Of a stretch of DNA of 13,360 bases, positions 1 to 5,838 are shown one piece after another. The notes beneath the pieces were generated by a model. It was not told the origin of the DNA. It worked only from the letters and a program-made list of their open reading frames with translations, and searched no databases. The stretch is from Victivallales bacterium (GTDB taxonomy: Bacteria; Verrucomicrobiota; Lentisphaeria; Victivallales; Victivallaceae): assembly GCA_019038735.1 (NCBI GenBank), contig JAHOYW010000129.1:1-13360 (forward strand), written 5' to 3'. A program made the position numbers and the translations under genes. How positions within the stretch are numbered: position 1 is the first letter of the stretch; each line of letters begins with the position of its first letter.

Positions 1-5
1 TGTTA

Positions 6-481
6 ATGAGCGTGAGTAGAGCGAAAGGCAAAACACTACTATTTATTTTATTTTTCGCTGTATCGCTAATATGCCAGGCTGGCAATTATGAACTTAGCTC
101 TATCGAGATTATTGACGGAGATACAATAAAAGCTGATATACATCTCGGTTTTGACATTGTACTCAAAAAGCAATCAATCAGATTATCCGGTATTGATACC
201 CCTGAAATCCGCACAAGAAATTTGCTTGAGAAAGAAGCCGGATTGCTCGTTAAAAAATGGCTGATTGTGCAAGTTGAGAACGGTAAAAGTTTTAAGTTGG
301 TGACATCAAAAAAAGAACGAGGCAAATTCGGAAGACCGCTCGGCATTCTTTTCATTGACGGTGTTGACTTATGCCGGCTCATGTTGATCAACAAATACGC
401 TGTTTCTATTTTGGCAAAACCAAGCCAGACTGGCTTCCCAGCCAGCTAGAATACTTAATCAAACAATTAAAAAAGGAGTAG
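6..481 (+). pseudogene. Secreted thermonuclease-like (SNase) gene, frameshifted near its 3' end
   Basis: The open frame (6-449) starts with a hydrophobic signal peptide (about residues 9-25) and continues into a staphylococcal-nuclease fold. The residues used by the family for calcium binding and phosphodiester cleavage are all visible: D37/D39 in DGDT, R59 and E67 flanking SGIDTPE, and R110 in KFGRPLG. The last residues of the open frame (from about S134) are unlike the family. Reading from 413 in the +1-shifted frame gives GKTKPDWLPSQLEYLIKQ and then a TAG at 479-481, which is a normal SNase end. Adding one T in the stretch 402-412 would restore NKYAVSYFGKTKPDW. The lesion is therefore a one-base deletion or a sequencing error. 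The core catalytic domain is intact, so a truncated enzyme could still be made. The start lies only 5 bases into the window, so its ribosome binding site and promoter are not visible. The restored stop sits 4 bases before the lipoprotein start, as expected for an operon. Confidence 0.8.
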
Positions 482-485
482 TAAA

Positions 486-719
486 ATGAAAAAGTCTTTA
501 ATCCGTGTCAGTCTGTGTACATCCGTGTACATCTGTGTCCTAACCACTTCCGGCTGTCGAACTAACAATATCAAGAGGGAAATAGTCAAATTTCAAAAAG
601 ACGGCAAAACTCCGGTGAGTCGCGAGAAATACTACGACACTTCTCACGGCTGGAATTTTTTTAGTGCCGCAAAAGGTAAATCTTTCCTCAATCCCAGTTT
701 TTCCGTAGTCGGGAAATAA
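486..719 (+). CDS. Small lipoprotein of unknown function
   Basis: This 77-residue protein has a lysine-started hydrophobic signal (residues 1-20) and a lipobox LTTSGC with the acceptor cysteine at residue 24, so it should be lipidated and held in a membrane. The mature part is only about 54 residues, basic, and rich in K, S and aromatic residues; I recognise no family. A good AAGGAG ribosome binding site (473-478) lies 7 bases before the ATG and overlaps the end of the restored thermonuclease frame, so the two genes were probably co-transcribed. A strong terminator follows at 753-780. Most of the signal peptide is encoded by imperfect 10-base tandem repeats (501-540), which is unusual. Small lipoproteins near nucleases occur in phage and integrated elements, but a lysis role here would be a guess. 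Confidence 0.65.
   Translation: MKKSLIRVSLCTSVYICVLTTSGCRTNNIKREIVKFQKDGKTPVSREKYYDTSHGWNFFSAAKGKSFLNPSFSVVGK
501..540 (+). repeat. Four imperfect 10-bp tandem repeats inside the lipoprotein signal peptide
   Basis: Four consecutive 10-base units (501-510, 511-520, 521-530, 531-540) follow the loose pattern ATCYGTGTNC, with the second unit starting GT instead of AT. The unit length is not a multiple of three, so each copy is read in a different frame, yet the result is a usable signal peptide. The unit resembles the ATCYGTGT-type short repeats I recall from intergenic regions of environmental bacteria; that resemblance is from memory. Confidence 0.6.
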
Positions 720-752
720 GCCGGGAACGAGGGGCACCAGTCCCGCATTTTT

Positions 753-780
753 AAAGCCGGATTAAACCCCGGCTTTTTTT
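753..780 (+). terminator. Rho-independent terminator after the lipoprotein
   Basis: A perfect 8-bp stem AAAGCCGG / CCGGCTTT (753-760 and 769-776) encloses an 8-base loop and is followed by an uninterrupted T run to 780. It lies 33 bases after the lipoprotein stop. Read leftwards the stem is followed by A residues, so it should work only for rightward transcripts. Confidence 0.88.
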
Positions 781-784
781 ACGC

Positions 785-973
785 TTAATTTTTCAGCATC
801 CATCCAACATATTTCAAGTAATTAATAGTACCGTCATCATTAACTGGTGCGCCTGCGGTGATATCTTCTTGAATTTTCTCGACAGTAACAGTACTGGAAC
901 CAGTTTTTTTAAGAACTATTACCAGTTCGTCAATTGTCAACGCTACTAATTTAAAGCTTTTCTTTTCATTCAT
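785..973 (-). CDS. Small hypothetical protein with an AGAPVNDDGTIN motif
   Basis: From the ATG at 973 this encodes 62 residues; a GTG at 997 in the same frame would add 8 residues (70 in total). I prefer the ATG because the extension lies inside the 11-bp tandem repeat at 980-1001, which looks like a DNA site. Neither start has a clear Shine-Dalgarno sequence. The protein reads as an N-terminal segment with LTIDELVIVLKKTG, then VEKIQEDITAGAPVNDDGTI and a C-terminal YLKYVGWMLKN. This layout (helix, a D-x-x-AGAP-x-N-x-DGT-x-N turn, aromatic helix) resembles small uncharacterised proteins I recall from Planctomycetes and Lentisphaerae, often in mobile or repeated contexts. Function is unknown. 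It is convergent with the lipoprotein gene and is the last gene before the presumed attachment site. Confidence 0.6.
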   Translation of the reverse strand: MNEKKSFKLVALTIDELVIVLKKTGSSTVTVEKIQEDITAGAPVNDDGTINYLKYVGWMLKN

Positions 974-979
974 AAACAA

Positions 980-1001
980 TGTCCACTTTTTGTCCACTTT
1001 T
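980..1001. repeat. Perfect 11-bp tandem repeat next to the tRNA remnant (possible integrase arm sites)
   Basis: TGTCCACTTTT occurs twice back to back (980-990 and 991-1001). It lies about 60 bases before the tRNA-Ser 3' fragment. Short direct repeats inside the element and close to a tRNA-derived crossover site are typical of arm-type binding sites for tyrosine recombinases. The repeat itself is seen directly; the arm-site role is inference. Confidence 0.6.
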
Positions 1002-1059
1002 GGCGCAGATATAGGCTTTTAACCTTATTTATTGCCATCGCTTGAGCTCAACGAGCGGC

Positions 1060-1084
1060 TATTCGAATCCCTCTCTCTCCGCCA
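1060..1084 (+). other. 3' fragment of a tRNA-Ser gene, probable attachment site (att)
   Basis: Bases 1062-1084 read exactly as the 3' end of a tRNA: T-loop TTCGAAT, T-stem 3' strand CCCTC, acceptor 3' strand TCTCTCC, discriminator G and CCA. An acceptor partner GGAGAGA with G73 fits tRNA-Ser. The 5' T-stem strand should be GAGGG, but the bases before the T-loop are GGCTA, and no GGAGAGA occurs in the preceding 120 bases. It is therefore a fragment and not a functional tRNA. Integrative elements that use a tRNA 3' end leave exactly such a fragment at the distal end, in the same orientation as the intact tRNA. This predicts that the element lies to the left and an intact tRNA-Ser further left, outside the window. 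Confidence 0.75.
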
Positions 1085-1136
1085 TCCTTCGCTCTGAATT
1101 TGACCGCAAGGACAATTTCAGAGCGAAGGATGGCGG
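1079..1136. repeat. Long hairpin closed by a GCAA loop, fused to the tRNA-Ser end
   Basis: Bases 1079-1098 and 1117-1136 are perfect 20-bp inverted copies. The stem continues inwards as 3 bp (1100-1102 with 1113-1115) and 2 bp (1104-1105 with 1110-1111), interrupted by two single mismatches, and ends in a GCAA tetraloop (1106-1109). The left arm starts inside the tRNA acceptor end, sharing CCGCCA with it. Such a structure would be very stable as RNA or as single-stranded DNA. It lacks a T tail and so does not look like an intrinsic terminator. A third, partial copy of the arm lies at 1173-1192. Confidence 0.85.
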
Positions 1137-1172
1137 CCTCCGAAGCTTTAGCGAAGGTGGCTACTAACAAAA

Positions 1173-1192
1173 TTCAGAGCTATGGATGGCAG
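1173..1192 (+). repeat. Third copy of the hairpin arm just before the GIY-YIG start
   Basis: This 20-base segment matches the right hairpin arm (1117-1136) at 17 of 20 positions and ends 3 bases before the presumed ATG of the GIY-YIG gene. The copies suggest that the leader of this gene was built from repeats of one sequence. Confidence 0.6.
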
Positions 1193-1195
1193 ACC

Positions 1196-1438
1196 ATGCA
1201 CTACACATACATTATCGAAAGTATAAATAATCCAGGAAAACGTTATATTGGGCATTCTTCAGATCTTCGCCAGAGAATAAAAGACCATAATACTGGTGCA
1301 TGTAAAGCAAGCGCAAGATATCGTCCATGAAAATTGCTTATATATACTGCTTTTAATGAACTTGATACCGCAATAGCTTTCGAAAAATACCTTAAAAGCG
1401 GATCGGGACACGCATTCGCGAAACGGCATTATTCATAA
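1196..1438 (+). pseudogene. GIY-YIG family nuclease (UPF0213-like), interrupted by TGA
   Basis: From the ATG at 1196 the frame reads MHYTYIIES (the GIY strand), GKRYIGH (YIG), and LRQRIKDHN with the catalytic Arg, as in small single-domain GIY-YIG proteins of about 80-90 residues. After ARYRP a TGA (1328-1330) stops it. The same frame then continues KLLIYTAFNELDTA and FEKYLKSGSGHAFAK to a TAA at 1436-1438, which is the normal family C-terminus containing the catalytic Glu. The usual residue after P is W, so TGG to TGA is the simplest explanation. The truncated product would lack the Glu and should be inactive. The frame is open back to 1100, but that part lies in the hairpin and repeat leader and is unlikely to be coding. 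No clear ribosome binding site precedes 1196. The gene follows a tRNA 3' end directly, which hints at a tRNA-linked mobile cassette. Confidence 0.85.
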
Positions 1439-1613
1439 CAAAAAACTCTCTGGACGGAAGAACAGTCTCCAGCACTACAGATTGCTCTATGATGGACAGG
1501 GAAAAGATTCATGATCGGACTCAATTTAGGCTGAGTTCATAGTGCATTCACACTGTATTCATGCCGTTTTCATGGTGTGTTTATGGGGTAGGAGCCAACT
1601 GGGTCTGAAGCCG

Positions 1614-2174
1614 TTAACGATCTAGACCTTGTCGTTTTCTTTTTTGATAAATAACAATTGACGATATAGCACACGCCAACAAGGCTATATAAAGCCCAAC
1701 TTGGCAACCTGCAAGAGCTTTAGGTATTGCTATATTTTTCCTATATTCCCAACGTGTTGCTTGGTATTTCACTTCTGGCGACTCTACGGCTTGCTGTACG
1801 ATAGAAGAGCCTCTCCATCCCTCATATGAATAACCTAAACTAGAGATAGTTATACACGAGAGCAAAACACAAACAGCCAAGATTATGACGTGTGGGCGAT
1901 TAAATACTTTTAGTTTATCAATTAGCCATGACAGTAGCACGACATAGGTTCCGCTGAAAATAAACACTGCAATTAAAATAACAAAAGGATGACTATGTTG
2001 AGTTATACCGAGTTGTTCCAAGATAATAAAAGGAATGTAACCAATTATTGATCCAATTATTAACCCGATTGCTAATCCTCGAATTTCAAAACCAGGCAAG
2101 ATATAAAGAAGGGCAGTGAATAATATCCATAAGCCAACAAAAATAACTCGATTTATTTTCATAAGATAATTCAT
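1614..2174 (-). CDS. Multipass membrane protein of unknown function
   Basis: This 186-residue protein has about five hydrophobic helices (roughly residues 8-28, 31-54, 63-86, 95-113 and 156-175). A hydrophilic segment of about 40 residues lies between helices four and five, and the C-terminus is basic (YQKRKRQ). I see no catalytic motif or known family. The start is uncertain: the ATG at 2174 has AAAGG directly against it, too close to act as a ribosome binding site, while an ATG four codons later (2162) has the same AAGGA about 11 bases upstream and may be the real start. The gene is isolated, divergent from the aminotransferase operon and facing the decayed GIY-YIG gene. No clear terminator is visible in the 175 bases beyond its stop. 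Confidence 0.6.
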   Translation of the reverse strand: MNYLMKINRVIFVGLWILFTALLYILPGFEIRGLAIGLIIGSIIGYIPFIILEQLGITQHSHPFVILIAVFIFSGTYVVLLSWLIDKLKVFNRPHVIILAVCVLLSCITISSLGYSYEGWRGSSIVQQAVESPEVKYQATRWEYRKNIAIPKALAGCQVGLYIALLACAISSIVIYQKRKRQGLDR

Positions 2175-2481
2175 CCTTTACATAAAAATAACATTAAAAT
2201 CAAAAATGCAAACAATTAATTTCCAAACACTTTAGCCATTGAGTAACTCCTATTTATTCATACATTAGGCTCGTATTTTACTATGCTCCAGAAGTATTGA
2301 AAATCCAATAAAAAATACAGCTTTTCTTATGTTTTTATGATGTTTTCATTGAAAAAAGATAGGGTTTTAGTCTTTTTTGCTTCTTTTTGGAAAAACAGCA
2401 TTCTCATATATGGACGGTATATATTGTAAGCTTTCTATCGTAGATAAACATAGTGCAGGGATTTTAAGTAAAAATAGGCTC

Positions 2482-2506
2482 AAAATTTGTTTTTTATACA
2501 AATTTT
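2482..2506. repeat. AT-rich hairpin upstream of the glycan operon
   Basis: AAAATTTGT (2482-2490) and ACAAATTTT (2498-2506) form a perfect 9-bp stem around a 7-base loop of mostly T. It sits about 40 bases before the TTGACA element. It could be a weak terminator, a protein-binding site, or chance in AT-rich DNA. Confidence 0.4.
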
Positions 2507-2544
2507 TCCGCTTAAATCAAGAAATATTATAAAAAAATATCTAT

Positions 2545-2600
2545 TTGACATGACATAAGCAATAAAACGGTTTATCTTATGGTGCTTAAGTTACTATTAT
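2545..2600 (+). promoter_or_regulatory. Candidate promoter region of the glycan operon
   Basis: An exact TTGACA lies at 2545-2550, but no good -10 box sits at the ideal 17-base distance; the nearest is TTATCT at 2572-2577, a 21-base spacer. A second possibility pairs that TTATCT with the -10-like TATTAT at 2595-2600 (17-base spacer). Transcription should start between about 2580 and 2610, leaving a short leader before the ribosome binding site. The exact promoter cannot be fixed from sequence alone. Confidence 0.3.
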
Positions 2601-2636
2601 ATAAAGATAGATTTAAATAACAACAGGAGTGATTTC

Positions 2637-3761
2637 ATGCAAGTACCATTACTTGATTTTAAAAAACAATACCAGGGCTTGAAAGAAGAAATCTTAAAAG
2701 AAATCAGCGATGTTTGCGATTCTCAACATTTTGTTCTTGGCGATAAAGTTCAGAAACTGGAAAAAGAAATAGCTGAATACTGCAATGCTGAATTTGCCTG
2801 CGGTGTAACTTCCGGGTCGGATGCGCTGATTATCTCCTTGATGGTCGAAGATATCGGTGCCGGCGATGAAGTCATTACTACTCCATTTACATTTTTTGCC
2901 ACAGTCGGCGCTATCTGCCGGGTCGGAGCGACTCCGGTATTTGTTGATGTCGATCCTGATACTTTTAATATTGATCCAGCTAAAATAGAAGAAAAAATCA
3001 CTTCAAAAACTAAAGCAATTATTCCGGTTCACCTCTTTGGACAATGTTGTGACATGGATGCAATCAACTCTATTGCGAAAAAACATGAGCTCATCGTTAT
3101 TGAAGATGCCTGCCAGTCTATCGGAGCTGAATTCAATGGTAAACGCGCCGGAAGCATGGGCGATTACGGTTGTTTTTCCTTTTATCCAACCAAGAATTTA
3201 GGTTGTTTTGGAGACGGCGGTATGGTTACGACTAATGACGAAAAGAAAGCTGAACTCCTGCATATTTTCCGTAATCACGGTCAAGGATCAACTTATATAC
3301 ATAAACACATCGGCGGTAATTTCCGTCTTGATGCTTTGCAGGCGGCAGTTCTGTCCATAAAACTGCGCGAACTTGACTCCTGGAGCACTGCCCGTGAAGC
3401 TAACGCCGCCGAATACCGTAAACTTTTCGCCGCGTCTAAGATCGGGGATAAAGTTAAATTACCGTTCGTAGCGAATTATGCCAGCAAGCATATTTATAAT
3501 CAGTTCAGTATTCTTGTAGCTGACGGCAAACGCGATGAGCTTTGTTCTAAATTACGTGAAGCCAATGTTGGTTGCGGAATTTATTATCCTTTATCATTAC
3601 ACTTGCAGGAATGTTTCAAATCTCTGGGCTACCAAGAGGGCGATATGCCGGTAAGCGAAAAACTTTCCAAGGAAATTCTCGCATTGCCAATTTTCCCTGA
3701 ATCAACTTCTGAGCAACGCCAATGTGTAGTTGACACAATTGAAAAAATTCTATGCGGGTAA
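2637..3761 (+). CDS. DegT/DnrJ/EryC1/StrS family sugar aminotransferase
   Basis: A PLP-dependent enzyme (374 residues, full length for the family) that moves an amino group to a nucleotide-bound keto-sugar, here presumably for a surface glycan. The N-terminal PLLDFKKQY and FVLG are typical. Visible active-site parts are SGSDAL (59-64, cofactor phosphate region), the TTPFTFFAT strand, the cofactor-contacting Asp157 in VIEDACQS, Ser181, and the Schiff-base Lys186 in SFYPTKNLG, followed by FGDGGMVTTND and the substrate-loop GGNFRLDALQAA. The overall pattern is closest to the 3-keto-sugar branch (WbpE-like or dTDP-3-amino-sugar forming enzymes), but the exact sugar cannot be read. AGGAG at 2625-2629 lies 7 bases before the ATG. 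It is the first gene of a four-gene operon and ends 3 bases before the ABC exporter. No sugar dehydrogenase or N-acyltransferase partner is in the window, so those steps must be encoded elsewhere. Confidence 0.93.
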   Translation: MQVPLLDFKKQYQGLKEEILKEISDVCDSQHFVLGDKVQKLEKEIAEYCNAEFACGVTSGSDALIISLMVEDIGAGDEVITTPFTFFATVGAICRVGATPVFVDVDPDTFNIDPAKIEEKITSKTKAIIPVHLFGQCCDMDAINSIAKKHELIVIEDACQSIGAEFNGKRAGSMGDYGCFSFYPTKNLGCFGDGGMVTTNDEKKAELLHIFRNHGQGSTYIHKHIGGNFRLDALQAAVLSIKLRELDSWSTAREANAAEYRKLFAASKIGDKVKLPFVANYASKHIYNQFSILVADGKRDELCSKLREANVGCGIYYPLSLHLQECFKSLGYQEGDMPVSEKLSKEILALPIFPESTSEQRQCVVDTIEKILCG

Positions 3762-3764
3762 TTA

Positions 3765-5828
3765 ATGAGTAGAAAACGCGACAAGGAAAAAGAATTCAAA
3801 AGACAGAGCTATTTCAGACTGCTGAGCTATACTAAACCTTACTGGTTCCGTATGACCATTGGGGTCGTGGCAGGCTTACTGGTAGGCGGATCAATGTTCG
3901 CCAGCTTGCTGCTTATTCCTGAATTGCTCACTGCTGTTGAACAACCCGTCGGTTCTGCCAACCGGACAATCAATATAAGTAAAAAAACAGAGCAAATTGT
4001 TGATAGTATCGAACAGAACAAAGATACAAATTTTTCACGCGAAGAAAAATTGCAGAAGATTGAAACTATATTAAACCCTTCCGACCCAAATCCTAAATTG
4101 ACTGCTTCTCTGCAAAAGGTGGAGAAATTTGCCAATAAGCTTTCTTTACCAATCAAAGTTATAGACAAGCGCGCGATAGTAGTCACTTGGCCTGTAGAAT
4201 TTATGATTCCGGTTTGTACCCCGACTGGTCGAATGGCATGGCAGTTTTTAATGCTTTATGTTGTCGCTTTTATCCTCGGATGGACCATTAAGAGCCTCGC
4301 GACTTATGTCAACCGTTATTATACTCGCTGGGTAGGCGCGAAAGTCATAGCTGATTTACGTAACGAAGCTTTCAATAAATTACTCGGGCAGTCACTCAAA
4401 TATTATGGAAAAATGGATGTTGGTCACCTGATAAGTCGCTGTACCAACGACACTTCCACTATCGAGACATCCGTTGCCAACGTCATTGCTGATGCCACTC
4501 GCTGCCCGCTTGAAATTCTTTCATGTGTCGCCGCAATTTTCGTTTTAAGTATGCAAAACATGCAGAGCAGTAATTATGTTCTCGTTCTAATACTTTTAAT
4601 CGGCATTCCGCTGATTGCGATGCCCGTCGCTATAATGGGACGCAAAATAAGACATATTTATAAAACATCTCTTCAAAATATTGCGAATGTTATTTCCAGA
4701 ATGCACGAAGTTTTCACTGGTATTCTGATTGTCAAAGCTTATAACACAGAAGCTCTTGAAAGCAAGCGTTTTTATAAGATCAACCGTAAATATTTCCGCA
4801 CAGTCATCAATGCTCTTAAACTCCAGTTATTGATGAGTCCCCTGATGGAAATAATCTCTACTGCCGCGGCACTGGTCTTTTTACTCTACTCCTACAGCAA
4901 AGGTGTTAATTTTACTGTACTTATTAGTTTGATGGCTCCCGCGTGGCTGGCATACCGTCCAATTAAAAGTCTGGCAAAGGTTACAACTTACCTGCAGCGC
5001 AGTATGGCTGCCGCTGACCGTTATTTTGACCTGATCGACACTGATACCGGAATCAAAGAAAAAGCCAATGCTGTTGTTCTTGAAGAATTTCAAAAAGAAA
5101 TATCATTTAATGACGTAACTTTTTCCTATGAAGAAACTAATATTCTTGATGGAATAAATTTTAAAATCCCAAAAGGTTCATTGGTCGCTATCGTCGGTGA
5201 AACTGGTTCCGGCAAAACTACTATCGCCAGTTTGATCGCGCGTTTTTATGATGTTGATTCCGGTTCAGTCACTATTGATGATATTGACGTCCGCGACACG
5301 ACAATAGCTTCGCTTCGAAAAAATATCGGTATAGTTACCCAAGATCCGATTCTTTTTAACGAAAGCATTGCTGACAACATCGCATACGGCAACCCCAAAG
5401 CTACTATTGAGCAAATTCAAGAAGCTGCCAAAAAAGCTAATGCTCATAAATTTATTGTTGACGGGCGACATCCAGACGGCTATGATACTGAAGTCGGAGA
5501 AAAAGGTTCCAAACTGTCCGGCGGCGAAAAACAGCGCATCGCTATTGCGCGGGCTATTCTCAAAAATCCACCGATTCTGATTCTTGATGAAGCCACCAGT
5601 GCCCTTGACACGGTTACTGAGCGCCTCGTTCAGGAAGCACTCAATCACGCTATGGAGAACCGGACAGTTTTCGCGATTGCACATCGCCTCAGCACCATTC
5701 AACACGCTGATAAAATTATCGTTTTAAAGACCGGTAAAATTGCTGAACACGGTACTCATAAAGAATTACTCGCAACGGGTGGAATCTACCAGAACTTATA
5801 CGAAACACAATTTAAAACACAATATTAA
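3765..5828 (+). CDS. MsbA-like ABC exporter (fused membrane and ATPase domains)
   Basis: A 687-residue half-transporter expected to dimerise in the inner membrane and move a lipid or lipid-linked glycan using ATP. The exporter domain spans about 25-415, with helix 1 at about 28-55. The ATPase domain (about 445-687) has Walker A GETGSGKTT (478-486), Q-loop Gln526, signature LSGGEKQ (584-590), Walker B ILILDE (604-609), SALD, and switch His640. It is about 100 residues longer than typical MsbA. The excess is a hydrophilic, partly helical segment between helices 1 and 2 (about 60-145), where MsbA has only a short outer loop. It starts 3 bases after the aminotransferase stop with only a weak ribosome binding site, so translation is probably coupled. 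The neighbouring ligase/polymerase suggests that the cargo is a glycolipid intermediate rather than a drug. MsbA proper (lipid A flipping) is also possible. Confidence 0.92.
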   Translation: MSRKRDKEKEFKRQSYFRLLSYTKPYWFRMTIGVVAGLLVGGSMFASLLLIPELLTAVEQPVGSANRTINISKKTEQIVDSIEQNKDTNFSREEKLQKIETILNPSDPNPKLTASLQKVEKFANKLSLPIKVIDKRAIVVTWPVEFMIPVCTPTGRMAWQFLMLYVVAFILGWTIKSLATYVNRYYTRWVGAKVIADLRNEAFNKLLGQSLKYYGKMDVGHLISRCTNDTSTIETSVANVIADATRCPLEILSCVAAIFVLSMQNMQSSNYVLVLILLIGIPLIAMPVAIMGRKIRHIYKTSLQNIANVISRMHEVFTGILIVKAYNTEALESKRFYKINRKYFRTVINALKLQLLMSPLMEIISTAAALVFLLYSYSKGVNFTVLISLMAPAWLAYRPIKSLAKVTTYLQRSMAAADRYFDLIDTDTGIKEKANAVVLEEFQKEISFNDVTFSYEETNILDGINFKIPKGSLVAIVGETGSGKTTIASLIARFYDVDSGSVTIDDIDVRDTTIASLRKNIGIVTQDPILFNESIADNIAYGNPKATIEQIQEAAKKANAHKFIVDGRHPDGYDTEVGEKGSKLSGGEKQRIAIARAILKNPPILILDEATSALDTVTERLVQEALNHAMENRTVFAIAHRLSTIQHADKIIVLKTGKIAEHGTHKELLATGGIYQNLYETQFKTQY

Positions 5829-5838
5829 AAATATCCAA

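Larger units (their letters stand above)
2175..2636. other. AT-rich intergenic region between divergent genes
   Basis: About 460 bases without a supportable gene. The region must hold the promoters of the leftward membrane protein and the rightward glycan operon. It contains two AT-rich inverted repeats: 2352-2359 with 2371-2378 (AAAAAAGA / TCTTTTTT, 11-base loop) and 2482-2490 with 2498-2506. It also has many A and T runs, and an exact TTGACA at 2545-2550. No RNA gene or long ORF is recognisable on either strand. Confidence 0.6.

Noticed and set aside
1030..1084. A complete tRNA gene
   Set aside because: Only the T-loop, T-stem 3' strand and acceptor 3' strand are present; the matching GAGGG and GGAGAGA strands and an anticodon arm are absent.
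1079..1136. Intrinsic terminator
   Set aside because: The hairpin is very stable but is not followed by a T run on either strand.
1100..1195. Longer N-terminus for the GIY-YIG protein
   Set aside because: The open frame here is made of hairpin arm and repeat sequence and does not resemble the family, which begins at the ATG at 1196.
1328..1330. UGA read as tryptophan (altered genetic code), given that no intact gene in the window stops with TGA
   Set aside because: The long genes use TGG for every Trp and contain no in-frame TGA, which would be unlikely if UGA coded for Trp. One nonsense mutation in a decaying gene is simpler.
1439..1613. A gene or terminator beyond the GIY-YIG remnant
   Set aside because: No frame with family resemblance, and only weak inverted repeats of about 5 bp are visible.
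5740..5838. Upstream extension of the MurC-like gene overlapping the exporter
   Set aside because: The extension has no family resemblance and no ribosome binding site; the family start lies at 5839 after the exporter stop.
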